Source of the DNA: GCA-2711565 sp963664245
GTDB taxonomy: Bacteria; Bacteroidota; Bacteroidia; Bacteroidales; GCA-2711565
Direction of reading: 5' to 3'
Length of the DNA stretch: 64,000 bases
Assembly: GCA_963664245.1 (NCBI GenBank)
Contig: OY760934.1
Location: 3,162,001 to 3,226,000, forward strand
This document shows, in pieces, positions 26,800-34,794 of this stretch; position 1 is the stretch's first letter, and every line of letters begins with the position of its first letter. A program made the translations under genes and the position numbers. The notes under the pieces were generated by a model. That model was given only the letters and a program-made list of their open reading frames with translations, did not search any database and was not told the DNA's origin.

Positions 26800-28446
26800 A
26801 TGATGAAAGTTAGAACTGTTTTTTCGGGGCTTACCTTAGCCATTTCTTTAGTTGCCTGCAATGTTTTTCAGAATGATGCTCAACAAGCAGAAAGCACCAT
26901 TAATGCCGATGACTTAAAACAATATGTTTCAGTTTTAGCCTCGGATGAATTTTTGGGGCGCCAGCCTTTTACCGAGGGGGAAGTAAAAACGGTAAACTAT
27001 TTAAAAGAAGAGTTTGAGAAAATGGGCCTTGAAGGAGGTTTCCTGGGAAGTTTTTTTCAGGAGGTGCCCATGGTTGAAATTACTTTTAACCCGGATAAAA
27101 AATTAAAGTTAAAAGCGCCGAAAGGAACGGTTGAACTGAATTACATGGAAGATTTTATTGTTTCAACCAGCCATATGAAAGAAAGCGTGGAGCTAAAAAA
27201 TTCGGAACTGGTTTTTGCAGGCTACGGCATTGTGGCTCCTGAATTTGAATGGAACGATTACGAAGGCCTGGATGTAAAAGGTAAAACGGTTTTGGTTTTG
27301 GTGAACGATCCTGGTTTTGCTACGCAAAATCCCGAACTTTTTAAAGGCAATGCCATGACTTATTATGGCCGCTGGACTTATAAATTTGAAGAAGCCGCCC
27401 GCCAGGGTGCTGCCGGTGTTTGGGTGATCCATGAAACCGCTGCTGCCGGGTATCCGTTTGCGGTTCTGACCAACACGGCTAAAAATAAATTGTTTGTCCA
27501 ATCGGAAGATGGAAATAGGAGCAACTGCCCGATGAACGGATGGATTACCGCCGAGGCTTTGAATCGTCTGCTGAAACAGTGCGGTACGGATTATGAAACC
27601 CTGAAACAAAAAGCCCTGGAAAAAGATTTTAAAGCAGTTCATCTAAAAACAAAATTGAATATTACCATTAAGAATAAACTACGTTTTGCCAATTCGAAAA
27701 ACGTGGTGGGCATGATAAAAGGTAGCGAACGCCCGGACGAATGCATCGTTTACATGGCGCACTGGGATCATTTTGGCGTTGGCCCGGCCATGAATGGCGA
27801 TTCGATTTATAACGGGGCCGTAGATAATGGCGTCCCTCTGGCAAGCCTGATGGAAACGGCTAAGGCTTTTTGCAACCTCAGGGAAAAGCCCAAACGTTCA
27901 GTGGTTTTTTTGGCTATTACGGCTGAAGAAACTGGTTTATTGGGTTCGGATTATTATGCCCGCAATTCAGATTTTCCGGCAGTAAAAACCATTGCCAACT
28001 TAAATTACGAGCTTTTTATACCGATGGGAAAAATGAAAGATGTTACTATTTACGGCATGGGACAGTCGGAACTGGACGAGTATGTTAAAGTGGCTGCGAA
28101 AGAGCAGGGTCGTTATGTTATTCAGGAACCCTTCCCCGAAAATGGCATGTATTACCGTTCGGATCATTTTAGCTTTGCGAAAGTTGGCATTCCTTCTTTG
28201 TTTGTAAAAGGTTGGACTGAAAGCCGCCAGCATGGTGTTGAATGGGCAAAAAAACAGGTGAAGGATTATTACTCAGGTACCTATCATAAACCAAGTGATA
28301 ATTTTGATCCACATGCCGATTACTCGGGAAACGCCGAGGATGCAAAACTGTTTTTTAAAATTGGCTACCGCCTGACAAATGAAATGCTATACCCCAAATG
28401 GTACGAAGGTTCGGAGTTTAAAGCTTTAAGAGAGGGCGCAAAATAA
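26800..28446 (+). CDS. M28-family metallopeptidase lipoprotein with PA-like insert
   Basis: About 548 residues from the ATG at 26800 (an adjacent ATG at 26803 is equally possible). A lipoprotein signal ends with ISLVACN. A PA domain lies near 130-290, typical of M28 aminopeptidases, followed by the zinc peptidase core. Zinc ligands by family comparison are His in MAHWDHFG, Asp in NGAVDNG, Glu in TAEETGLLGS and the His in RSDHFSF. The fourth position, normally Asp in NINxD, reads NLNYE here, so Glu replaces Asp. The enzyme should trim peptides in the periplasm or at the cell surface. The substitution may be tolerated or may alter activity. Confidence 0.9.
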   Translation: MMKVRTVFSGLTLAISLVACNVFQNDAQQAESTINADDLKQYVSVLASDEFLGRQPFTEGEVKTVNYLKEEFEKMGLEGGFLGSFFQEVPMVEITFNPDKKLKLKAPKGTVELNYMEDFIVSTSHMKESVELKNSELVFAGYGIVAPEFEWNDYEGLDVKGKTVLVLVNDPGFATQNPELFKGNAMTYYGRWTYKFEEAARQGAAGVWVIHETAAAGYPFAVLTNTAKNKLFVQSEDGNRSNCPMNGWITAEALNRLLKQCGTDYETLKQKALEKDFKAVHLKTKLNITIKNKLRFANSKNVVGMIKGSERPDECIVYMAHWDHFGVGPAMNGDSIYNGAVDNGVPLASLMETAKAFCNLREKPKRSVVFLAITAEETGLLGSDYYARNSDFPAVKTIANLNYELFIPMGKMKDVTIYGMGQSELDEYVKVAAKEQGRYVIQEPFPENGMYYRSDHFSFAKVGIPSLFVKGWTESRQHGVEWAKKQVKDYYSGTYHKPSDNFDPHADYSGNAEDAKLFFKIGYRLTNEMLYPKWYEGSEFKALREGAK

Positions 28447-28453
28447 CAACATT

Positions 28454-29416
28454 TTACCCGATTATTTGCTCGATTTTAGACTGAATTTGTTTACTCATTT
28501 CTTCAGGAGTAGTTGTTTTACTTTTGTTTATTTCCCCCTGAAGCGAAAGCAAATGGTTTACCATTTTTTGTTTTTCGTTGGCAATGTCCATCTCACTGGC
28601 TTTTTTCGCATTGGCTAAATCTTTTTTGTAGATATCGCTTTGTTTCCCGATAAATATTGATTCAACGGCGAAAACCATTCGGAATAAAATTCGGTAAACC
28701 AGTGCTGCCGAGAAGCCTCCAAGCATGGCCAGTAAAGGTTTTGATAGGATTTCTATATTTGTTGTCTCTTTGTTCTGGGTGATGCTTTCCGGGAGAGGGA
28801 TCAATACGGCTAAAAGAAATCCGGCAATAATTCCTAAAACATACCTGATCCAATAAGAGGATTCATATTTGGGATCAAAAGTATTGCTCCTGATATGGTT
28901 GTTGGCCTGGAACAGATTGCTGAATGCCGCCCCTAAAGAAGCCGAAGTAAGGTAAAACGAAAGAACGATGAAGAGTTCGATGCTTGAGTTGTCATAAATG
29001 CTTTGGTCAATGGTTTTGCCGTTAATGTGGCTTGACAGGCTAATAGCGATAAATAGAACCAGCGAAATGATGGCAACCAGCATCAGCCGTTTAACCAATG
29101 TTACACTGCCAAGAAAACTGAAAGTTTGTTTTTTTTGAGCTTCTTTTTGAAGCAGGTTGAGCGTTTGAGGACGGGCAGGAGCCACGAACTTTGATAATTC
29201 GTTGTGAAGTTTGACAACCTGTTGCTCATTTAAATTTGAATTGTAACAATCTGCTTTGTCAAAGTTCAGTATGAGGTTTGAACAATCGGGAATGCTTTTC
29301 CCGTCGGCTGATAAATGTTTTACCATTGCAAAACACTCTTCGAGCAAAACATGTTTTAAATCATCTTTACATTTTGTTTCCATAATATCAATTTTAATTG
29401 ATGCCGGAAACTTCAT
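28454..29416 (-). CDS. Uncharacterised membrane protein with four transmembrane helices
   Basis: 320 residues, not recognised. An N-terminal soluble region with several Cys (C16, C28, C45, C57) is followed by membrane segments near 108-128 (KRLMLVAIISLVLFIAISL), 145-165, 190-208 and 228-248. A charged, coiled-coil C terminus (about 258-320) ends in KIEQIIG. The start could be the ATG at 29383 (METKCKDD) instead of 29416. It lies tail-to-tail with the M28 peptidase, 7 bp apart, and shares direction with the next gene. No function is proposed. Confidence 0.7.
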   Translation of the reverse strand: MKFPASIKIDIMETKCKDDLKHVLLEECFAMVKHLSADGKSIPDCSNLILNFDKADCYNSNLNEQQVVKLHNELSKFVAPARPQTLNLLQKEAQKKQTFSFLGSVTLVKRLMLVAIISLVLFIAISLSSHINGKTIDQSIYDNSSIELFIVLSFYLTSASLGAAFSNLFQANNHIRSNTFDPKYESSYWIRYVLGIIAGFLLAVLIPLPESITQNKETTNIEILSKPLLAMLGGFSAALVYRILFRMVFAVESIFIGKQSDIYKKDLANAKKASEMDIANEKQKMVNHLLSLQGEINKSKTTTPEEMSKQIQSKIEQIIG

Positions 29417-29485
29417 CTTTCTTAAATAGGGAGTATTCTGATAGAATAAATAAAGATAAGTAAATTAAGAGGTTAGGTCAATGAT

Positions 29486-30202
29486 TTATTTCGTCTTTTT
29501 GATAGAAACCGATTTGATGAAATAAAAATAATAGCCCAGGCTAAACACTGCCAGCGCGCTGAAGATGTGCCAAAGAAAATGGGTTCCCTGCGGTAGTGTT
29601 TCTCTGAACGGATTGGGGGTTGGGTAATCCAGGCTACGGAAAATTATGGCTGCACTTAAAAGAAAAATACTTGTAAGAACCAGTTGCCATTTGTAAAAGT
29701 GAGAGCGTAGCAAAATAATTATTGCCGGCAATAAAAAGGCTGCGCCAATAGTCACGTAGCCAATGTTTCCGGCGGCTTCACCAAATAATTTCCTGAAGGT
29801 GAACATTATTACTGTGGCAAGTAAATAGGCCGAAAGAAGTATGGTGAGCCCCCAGTACCATTTACTCAAAACTTTTGTCCACAAGTATGTTCCAGTAATT
29901 AAACAAACAATAATGGCCGGGGCAAAATCCAGGATCAAAAAAATATTGTATGCCCTGAAAGCATGGTATAAAGTTGAACCTACACCGTTCAAAAACAAAA
30001 AAGGAAGAATCACGGAAATCATCCAATATTCTTTATAATGCCCGCGGAGCTTGATGATCCAGAAAATTACCGGAACCAGGAAAAATAATGAAGAGTAAGC
30101 GTTCCAGGGTTCTTTAATCAAAGCATCGGCAATAAATTCGTGATATATGGGGCCGAAGTCTTTAATCAATGGATTGATTTGGTTTAATAAAATTGCGAGC
30201 AT
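29486..30202 (-). CDS. CREST-superfamily (ceramidase-like) integral membrane protein
   Basis: 238 residues with seven predicted membrane segments. Motifs fit the alkaline ceramidase/PAQR/Per1 (CREST) superfamily of zinc amide hydrolases: EPWNAYSSLFFLVP at the first helix, GSTLYHAFR (Ser and His), LILDFAP (Asp) and GTHFLWHIFSA near the C terminus (two His). These are the positions of zinc ligands in the family. Bacteroidota make sphingolipids, so a ceramide-type substrate is plausible but is inference. Transcribed alone or with the following membrane protein gene. Confidence 0.75.
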   Translation of the reverse strand: MLAILLNQINPLIKDFGPIYHEFIADALIKEPWNAYSSLFFLVPVIFWIIKLRGHYKEYWMISVILPFLFLNGVGSTLYHAFRAYNIFLILDFAPAIIVCLITGTYLWTKVLSKWYWGLTILLSAYLLATVIMFTFRKLFGEAAGNIGYVTIGAAFLLPAIIILLRSHFYKWQLVLTSIFLLSAAIIFRSLDYPTPNPFRETLPQGTHFLWHIFSALAVFSLGYYFYFIKSVSIKKTK

Positions 30203-30217
30203 ATTTTAAACTTTTTG

Positions 30218-30225
30218 CAAAACTA
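30218..30225 (-). promoter_or_regulatory. Possible -7 box of the ceramidase-like gene
   Basis: The minus strand reads TAGTTTTG, matching TAnnTTTG, 16 nt before the ATG at 30202. No TTG was found at the expected -33 position, so support is partial. Confidence 0.4.
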
Positions 30226-30321
30226 AAATTTTGTGTAATTTTTTTTTGTTAAAGAAGTGTTATAATTACATAAAATGAATTAAAAGGAAAGGTAATTTAG
30301 TTTGATGGTGGTGGAATAAAG

Positions 30322-30380
30322 AAATAGCAGGTCGTCAGCCTGATGCTTATGAGAGTAACAGATTCTGACGACCGCTATTT
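30322..30380. repeat. Long intergenic hairpin, possible terminator or palindromic repeat
   Basis: The left arm 30322-30338 and right arm 30365-30380 pair over 16 bp with one bulged A; the right arm is CTGACGACCGCTATTT. The loop is about 26 nt. It begins 11 bp past the stop of the M28 gene on the minus strand and could terminate it. Its minus-strand core AGCGGTCGTC also occurs in the palindromic element at 34710-34760. Confidence 0.65.
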
Positions 30381-30391
30381 AAAATATCAGA

Positions 30392-31981
30392 TTATTTTTT
30401 CTTCTTTTTCGAACCTTTTTTCTCTTTTGGTTCTTCTTTCAGGTAATAGCCTTCTCTTGACAGTAAGTGATCTAAATTTGCCAAACCATAAACAATTACT
30501 GCCTGTACAATTGAAACGTGATTTTGGTATTCGGGGATACTCTTGTCGTAGGTATCGCGTTCGGTATGCCAAATTTCGAAGTAGCTGAAATTATAACCTT
30601 TAGGGTCTCCACCGCCAAAGTGGATGGTAGGCACCCCATTCATGGCAAAATAAGCGTGGTCGGAACCGCCTGCCTGTGTCGGTTTTCTTTTGGGTTTTTG
30701 TATTTTAACTTCAAATGGAAAATCGGGGTTGATGTTGTTCACGGGTTCGCTCACTTTTACAAAATCATCATACATGGCTTCAGGAACAGTGACATCGCTT
30801 GCAACCGTGGGGCCGCCATCGCGGTTAAAATAGTTAGAGATTTTATCCAGTTTGTCTTTGTTGTTCATTACCCAGCTTTTTGATCCCAACAAGCCAAATT
30901 CTTCGCCGGCCCATAAACAAACCATGATGCTGCGTTTTGGTTTGCCCCCGGCTTCCATAATCAGGCGGGCAGCTTCCATGGCCGGGGTTACCCCAACGCC
31001 ACAATCAATTCCGCCGGTAGCGACGTCGTAAGCATCCAAATGGCCTCCCATCATAACATACTCGTCAGGGAATTCGGTTCCACGGAGGATCCCAATTACA
31101 TTGTGGTATTTTACTGGACCCATTTTAAAATGGTTGCGGATGTCAAATTCCAATTGAAAATATCTTCGTTCTTTCGCCATTTGTTCGATAATTTTATACT
31201 GGTGTTCATCCAGCCTGATGTCGGGAACTGTTGGCAGTGTTTCCCAGGTCATGTCCCAAATGTTTTTGCGGTCGTACATCACGCGAATCGGAATGCTCGA
31301 CGATTGGATAAATCCTAATACGCCGGCTTCAACCATTTCGTGGTAAAACAAGGCTGGTTCTCTTACATATTCCAACTGCTTTTTGGCTTCTTTATCAGGA
31401 TTACGGTAATTGTAAAAAAGGATTCCACGGTTTTTTTTGGAAATCTCTTCGTTTACTTTTTTCAGGGAGTCTCTTTTCTGATCGGATTTGTGGGTATAGT
31501 CGATAGCCATCCCGTCGCTGGTTCCGCTTACCAGCACCCAGGCTCCTTTTAGTTTTCCTTTCATTTGGTCGAACTCTGCCTGGGTTTTGGGTTCGATCAA
31601 AACATGCCCGTGTTGAACCCCCTTGGTCCCGGAGGTGTAAGAGGGGGTTGCAAAATGCAGGTACATGCCGTTTTCGCCCAACATGCGCCCGAACCAGGGG
31701 CCGCGGTTAAAGCCAACAGGCAGCTCTCCAACATAATCTATTTGTACTTCAAGCCCCCAGTCCTTCATGGTTTTTGCGGCCCACAAGGCGGCGTTTTCGT
31801 AAGCATCCGAACCAATTAAACGACCGCCAAAACGGTTCGATAAAACATCCAGATGCTGCATGGTTTGGTTATCGGTTTTTCCTATTTCAATGATTTTTCT
31901 TACAACTTCATCTTCCTGGGCCATACTGCTATAGCCAAGCAATAAGAAGAAAACAATACTAAGAAAAGTTGCTTTTTTCAT
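30392..31981 (-). CDS. Secreted M28-family metallopeptidase
   Basis: About 529 residues from the ATG at 31981, where MKKATFLSIVFFLLLGYSSM starts a clear signal peptide; an upstream in-frame start at 32038 adds 19 residues before the signal and is unlikely. A PA-like region (about 80-290) precedes the zinc core. Expected ligands are His and Asp in GGHLDAYD, Asp in GGIDCG, Glu in WAGEEFGLLGS, Asp in NRDGG and His in TIHFGGGD or HTERDT. Unlike the other M28 enzyme in this window, all ligands look standard. The C terminus is strongly basic (EKKGSKKKKK), which is unusual for a secreted peptidase. Likely a carboxypeptidase Q/aminopeptidase-like exopeptidase in the periplasm. Confidence 0.9.
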   Translation of the reverse strand: MKKATFLSIVFFLLLGYSSMAQEDEVVRKIIEIGKTDNQTMQHLDVLSNRFGGRLIGSDAYENAALWAAKTMKDWGLEVQIDYVGELPVGFNRGPWFGRMLGENGMYLHFATPSYTSGTKGVQHGHVLIEPKTQAEFDQMKGKLKGAWVLVSGTSDGMAIDYTHKSDQKRDSLKKVNEEISKKNRGILFYNYRNPDKEAKKQLEYVREPALFYHEMVEAGVLGFIQSSSIPIRVMYDRKNIWDMTWETLPTVPDIRLDEHQYKIIEQMAKERRYFQLEFDIRNHFKMGPVKYHNVIGILRGTEFPDEYVMMGGHLDAYDVATGGIDCGVGVTPAMEAARLIMEAGGKPKRSIMVCLWAGEEFGLLGSKSWVMNNKDKLDKISNYFNRDGGPTVASDVTVPEAMYDDFVKVSEPVNNINPDFPFEVKIQKPKRKPTQAGGSDHAYFAMNGVPTIHFGGGDPKGYNFSYFEIWHTERDTYDKSIPEYQNHVSIVQAVIVYGLANLDHLLSREGYYLKEEPKEKKGSKKKKK

Positions 31982-32107
31982 GGGATGAATAATATTTTGG
32001 TTTATAAATCGTGTTTGGTTCGAATATAGTGTCAGCAATCAAATGTATGAAAAACAGTTAAATCTTGCTTTTTGTTTGGAAGAGAGATTTAAGGTGTTGG
32101 TCGAAAA

Positions 32108-32653
32108 TTAGTTTTGTTGTTTAAACTGAACAAAATCTTTGCTGATTTTTTCGTCGGAAAGGGGGGCCGTTTTTTTGATAAAAATGATGGTGTTCCGTTC
32201 AAATATTTTTATCATCCGGTAATTCAGCGATTGGGAAATGGGTTCTAAAACTTGCCAGTAAAAATTGAGCTTGCGTGAAATGCTTAGTCCGGGCAGTGGC
32301 TGTTCGTCCTTAGTTAAGCTTCCGCTGATGACCAGGGCCGCATCTTTATGAATGGGTGAAATTTCGTGATGGAAAATCCTAAAGCAGGTTTTGATGGTTT
32401 TCCGGAAATTGACCCGGGCTTCTTCTTCACGGCACAGTATTTTATTGGTACAATCGGGTTGGTTGTTCCATTCCTTCGGGAAAAAATCGATGATGTACAA
32501 GTACTGTTTGCAGCGGTAAAAATTCACCAGGTAATCAACCGGGCTTTCTCCCTCTAAATTATTGGCTGAAAAAGAAAATTGGTGCAGGTATTCAAAACGG
32601 TCGTTTCTTTTTTTTTCTTTTGAGAACCGGTACGGGAAAATATGCTGCATCAT
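32108..32653 (-). CDS. Unknown protein co-encoded with a radical SAM/SPASM enzyme
   Basis: 181 residues, soluble, no signal peptide or membrane segment, not recognised. The central part has Cys in DCTNKILCREEE and KTCFRIF. The C terminus has a beta-rich stretch (YRMIKIFERNTIIFIKK). It starts 11 bp after the radical SAM gene and is almost certainly co-transcribed with it. That makes it a candidate accessory factor for peptide maturation, such as a leader-binding partner, protease or second enzyme. No sequence feature decides among these. Confidence 0.7.
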   Translation of the reverse strand: MMQHIFPYRFSKEKKRNDRFEYLHQFSFSANNLEGESPVDYLVNFYRCKQYLYIIDFFPKEWNNQPDCTNKILCREEEARVNFRKTIKTCFRIFHHEISPIHKDAALVISGSLTKDEQPLPGLSISRKLNFYWQVLEPISQSLNYRMIKIFERNTIIFIKKTAPLSDEKISKDFVQFKQQN

Positions 32654-32664
32654 ACCAAAAACTT

Positions 32665-34026
32665 TTACGCCTGCAATTGTTCAAGGATGAATTCTTTTAA
32701 AGGAACACCCTGGCTGTTTCTGTATTCTTCGTCGAGGTTTTGCAACAGGCGCATTTTGGTGAACTCGCGTTTGTACTCGCAAATCGCATCAATGGTTTGT
32801 TGGGTGTAAATATGCTTGTGCGCGTAGCATCCGCCCCCGCAGTGCCATTTGGTGAAACAGGTTTCGCATTCGGCTTTGCTGTAAACATCGTAGCCGCGGA
32901 TTAGTTCTTCGAGCTTTTGTTGGTCGATCTCCACTTTTCCGTCGGATATTTTTCCGTAAATGCTTTCTTCGTAGCCTTTGTCGTTGGGCGAAGAAATACG
33001 TGAGCAGGAAGTGTAGGTTCCTTCGGGGCTCAGGCACAAAACGCCTGGGCAAAAACGGTCGATAAAAATATTGTTGTTCCTAAAGGTTGAACACTCCACG
33101 TGTTTGCCGTGTTTTTTGCCGAGCTCAAAAGCTTCGTTAAAGTAGTGCAGGAACTCGCTGTAAAATGCCCGCAGGGTTTCTGGGGTGTTGAAATGGTCTT
33201 CGTCAGTGACTTCCTCTAAAATGATGTTTTCAATGCTGGGGTATTTTTCAAGAACCGTTTCAATCATTTTCTTTTGAAGTTTCACGCTCTCGCGGGTGAT
33301 GGTCGACCTGATCCGGACGTTTATCCCTTCAGCAATCAGGCGTTGTATGTTTTCGTCAACCTTGGTGTATTGGCCCCGTTGCAGGTTTTGGATTTCTTCC
33401 AGAATTTCGAAAGAAACAGCAATGCGTATGTTTACTTTTTTAAACAGTTCGATCATTTCGTCGGTTAAAATGGAACCGTTGGTGACCAGCGACATCCACA
33501 AATAAATCCCGAATTTATCGCAGCGTTCGTTGGCATATTCAATGATGTATTTGGTCAAATCCCAGGTCATCATGGGTTCGCCACCGCCCAAAAGCGAAAT
33601 AAATGCTTTTTTCTCCGTCAGTTTTTCGGGGTCGATAAAATCATCCAAAGCTGCTTTAATGGTTTCTTTATTGAGCTTTTTGTTCGACCGCCCCAGTGCC
33701 GAGTAACAATACGAACAGCTGAAATTGCAGATGTTGTTTGGCAAAATCAGCAGGGTGTTGAAGCCGTTTTCGAGCACTCCTTTTTCAAGAAATGGTTTGA
33801 TGTCTTGGGCTGGTGTTATTTCTTCCAGCAGGGTTCTAATTTCTTCCTCTGCTTTTTGAGGATTTGAAATGTTTTCCTCAAGGCTTGTTACAAATTTTTT
33901 GCTTGCTACAAATACATTTTCGGTAAACGGAGAGTAAATCATTTGCAGCTCTTCGGTGTTCTTATCAAAATAATCGCCTACCGGGATTGCGAAAATGTTT
34001 TGCTTGTTCAGGTTTTTTTGGTTCAT
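32665..34026 (-). CDS. Radical SAM enzyme with SPASM domain, probable peptide maturase
   Basis: 453 residues. An N-terminal region of about 90 residues could bind a leader peptide. The radical SAM barrel carries C100-x3-C104-x2-C107 (CNFSCSYC) and the SAM-binding GGGEPMM. The C-terminal SPASM region has Cys clusters in FCPGVLC, TSCSR, AECETCFTKWHCGGGC and AICEY, enough for one or two auxiliary 4Fe-4S clusters. Such enzymes typically make thioether or C-C cross-links in ribosomal peptides. A Cys-rich 28-residue peptide gene lies just upstream in the same direction, so the enzyme is likely its maturase. Family identity is certain; the reaction is inferred. Confidence 0.93.
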   Translation of the reverse strand: MNQKNLNKQNIFAIPVGDYFDKNTEELQMIYSPFTENVFVASKKFVTSLEENISNPQKAEEEIRTLLEEITPAQDIKPFLEKGVLENGFNTLLILPNNICNFSCSYCYSALGRSNKKLNKETIKAALDDFIDPEKLTEKKAFISLLGGGEPMMTWDLTKYIIEYANERCDKFGIYLWMSLVTNGSILTDEMIELFKKVNIRIAVSFEILEEIQNLQRGQYTKVDENIQRLIAEGINVRIRSTITRESVKLQKKMIETVLEKYPSIENIILEEVTDEDHFNTPETLRAFYSEFLHYFNEAFELGKKHGKHVECSTFRNNNIFIDRFCPGVLCLSPEGTYTSCSRISSPNDKGYEESIYGKISDGKVEIDQQKLEELIRGYDVYSKAECETCFTKWHCGGGCYAHKHIYTQQTIDAICEYKREFTKMRLLQNLDEEYRNSQGVPLKEFILEQLQA

Positions 34027-34056
34027 GAAATAAAGGCTTCAAAATGTTAAATTAAT

Positions 34057-34091
34057 AAAAGGTGCTGCTGTTAAAAAAAGCAACACCTTTT
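34057..34091 (-). terminator. Hairpin between the Cys-rich peptide gene and the radical SAM gene
   Basis: AAAAGGTG and CACCTTTT pair over 8 bp, continued by an inner TGCT/AGCA stem after one mismatch, with a nine-base loop. In the direction of transcription the right arm ends in TTTT followed by an AT-rich stretch. It probably acts as a partial terminator, giving more peptide mRNA than maturase mRNA, which is a common RiPP layout. Confidence 0.7.
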
Positions 34092-34111
34092 AAATTCGTT
34101 TTTGACCTTGA

Positions 34112-34198
34112 TTAACGGTCGTCGCATCCACAAGCATGATCACAGCAAGCGTGAACTTTACGGGTGCTCTTTTTTACTTTAACAACTTTTGTTAACAT
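34112..34198 (-). CDS. Cys-rich 28-residue peptide, putative precursor for the radical SAM maturase
   Basis: ATG to TAA encodes 28 residues. The N-terminal half is basic (Lys4, 7, 9, 10, Arg13, Lys14) and the C-terminal half, HACCDHACGCDDR, holds four Cys (18, 19, 23, 25). It is upstream of a SPASM enzyme in the same direction with a hairpin between them, the layout of precursor and maturase in RiPP loci. The basic half would be the leader and the Cys/Asp half the modified core. There is no Gly-Gly cleavage site as in GG-type Bacteroidota precursors. It could instead be a small metal-binding protein. No good Shine-Dalgarno sequence is present. Confidence 0.72.
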   Translation of the reverse strand: MLTKVVKVKKSTRKVHACCDHACGCDDR

Positions 34199-34295
34199 AG
34201 CAAGAAGTTTTTAGTTTGAGTTTGAATAGGTTTTTTAACAGGAGGGTGAATTTGTCAAACTCATTTTTCAAATCCGCATACTCTCCTTTTAAATC

Positions 34296-34303
34296 CAAAC
34301 TTA
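34296..34303 (-). promoter_or_regulatory. Possible -7 box of the peptide/radical SAM operon
   Basis: The minus strand reads TAAGTTTG, a full match to TAnnTTTG, about 98 nt before the peptide start. The expected -33 TTG is not present at 19-21 nt (the site reads TTAAT), so a regulated or weak promoter is possible. Confidence 0.45.
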
Positions 34304-34404
34304 CAAATTATCCGATAAAAAATGATTAAGAAAGGTAAAATTTTTACCCAAGTGTGTTTATTTATTTGGTGTGGCGGGAAATATTTTCCCGCCCAACAGT
34401 TTTT

Positions 34405-34662
34405 CTATTTCTTAGAAAATAATCTATAAAGAAAAACTCCGATATTTAATATTCCCCAGTTAATAATAGTAAAAAGTAATCCAGCAAAAGGGATATAGAT
34501 CAAAGTAATCAAAAACCCTTTTATGCCATAGTGATTTGTGTCATTAAATTCTATAGGTAATACATTGAAAAGTACGAGAGAACCAAATAGAATTGCGAAA
34601 GGAATGCCTGCAATTAAATAAGATAGAAGCAGTTTTTTAAATGAAAAAAAATTACTGTCCAT
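34405..34662 (-). CDS. Small hypothetical membrane protein
   Basis: 85 residues with two hydrophobic segments (about 10-32 and 48-76) and a basic C-terminal end (RLFSKK). Not recognised. It shares direction with the Cys-rich peptide operon and ends about 100 bp before that operon's -7 box, so it could be an unlinked gene or a membrane partner. Coding status rests on length, an ATG start and a sensible membrane profile. Confidence 0.55.
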   Translation of the reverse strand: MDSNFFSFKKLLLSYLIAGIPFAILFGSLVLFNVLPIEFNDTNHYGIKGFLITLIYIPFAGLLFTIINWGILNIGVFLYRLFSKK

Positions 34663-34709
34663 AGTTTATGATTTTTAATTAAATTGGATTTTTTCTTTAA
34701 ATTTCTGCC

Positions 34710-34760
34710 GGAGCGGTCGTCTCGTCCGTTCCAAGCAAGGCACGGAACAGAACCGCTTCC
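34710..34760. repeat. Intergenic two-stem palindromic element
   Basis: AGCGGT (34712-34717) pairs with ACCGCT (34752-34757), and inside it GTTCC pairs with GGAAC. The element contains AGCGGTCGTC, also found in the hairpin at 30322-30380. It resembles dispersed REP-like elements. A T7 run follows on the plus strand. Copy number in the genome cannot be judged from this window. Confidence 0.5.
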
Positions 34761-34794
34761 TTTTTTTGTTTGCCTTTATGAGCAGCCCAGGGTT

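Noticed and set aside
34214..34285. Mini reading frames in the 5' leader of the Cys-rich peptide gene (one reading MSLTNSPSC, one of three codons after an AGGAG)
   Set aside because: Too short to support from sequence alone; no codon bias or pattern suggests a leader peptide. Conservation would be needed.
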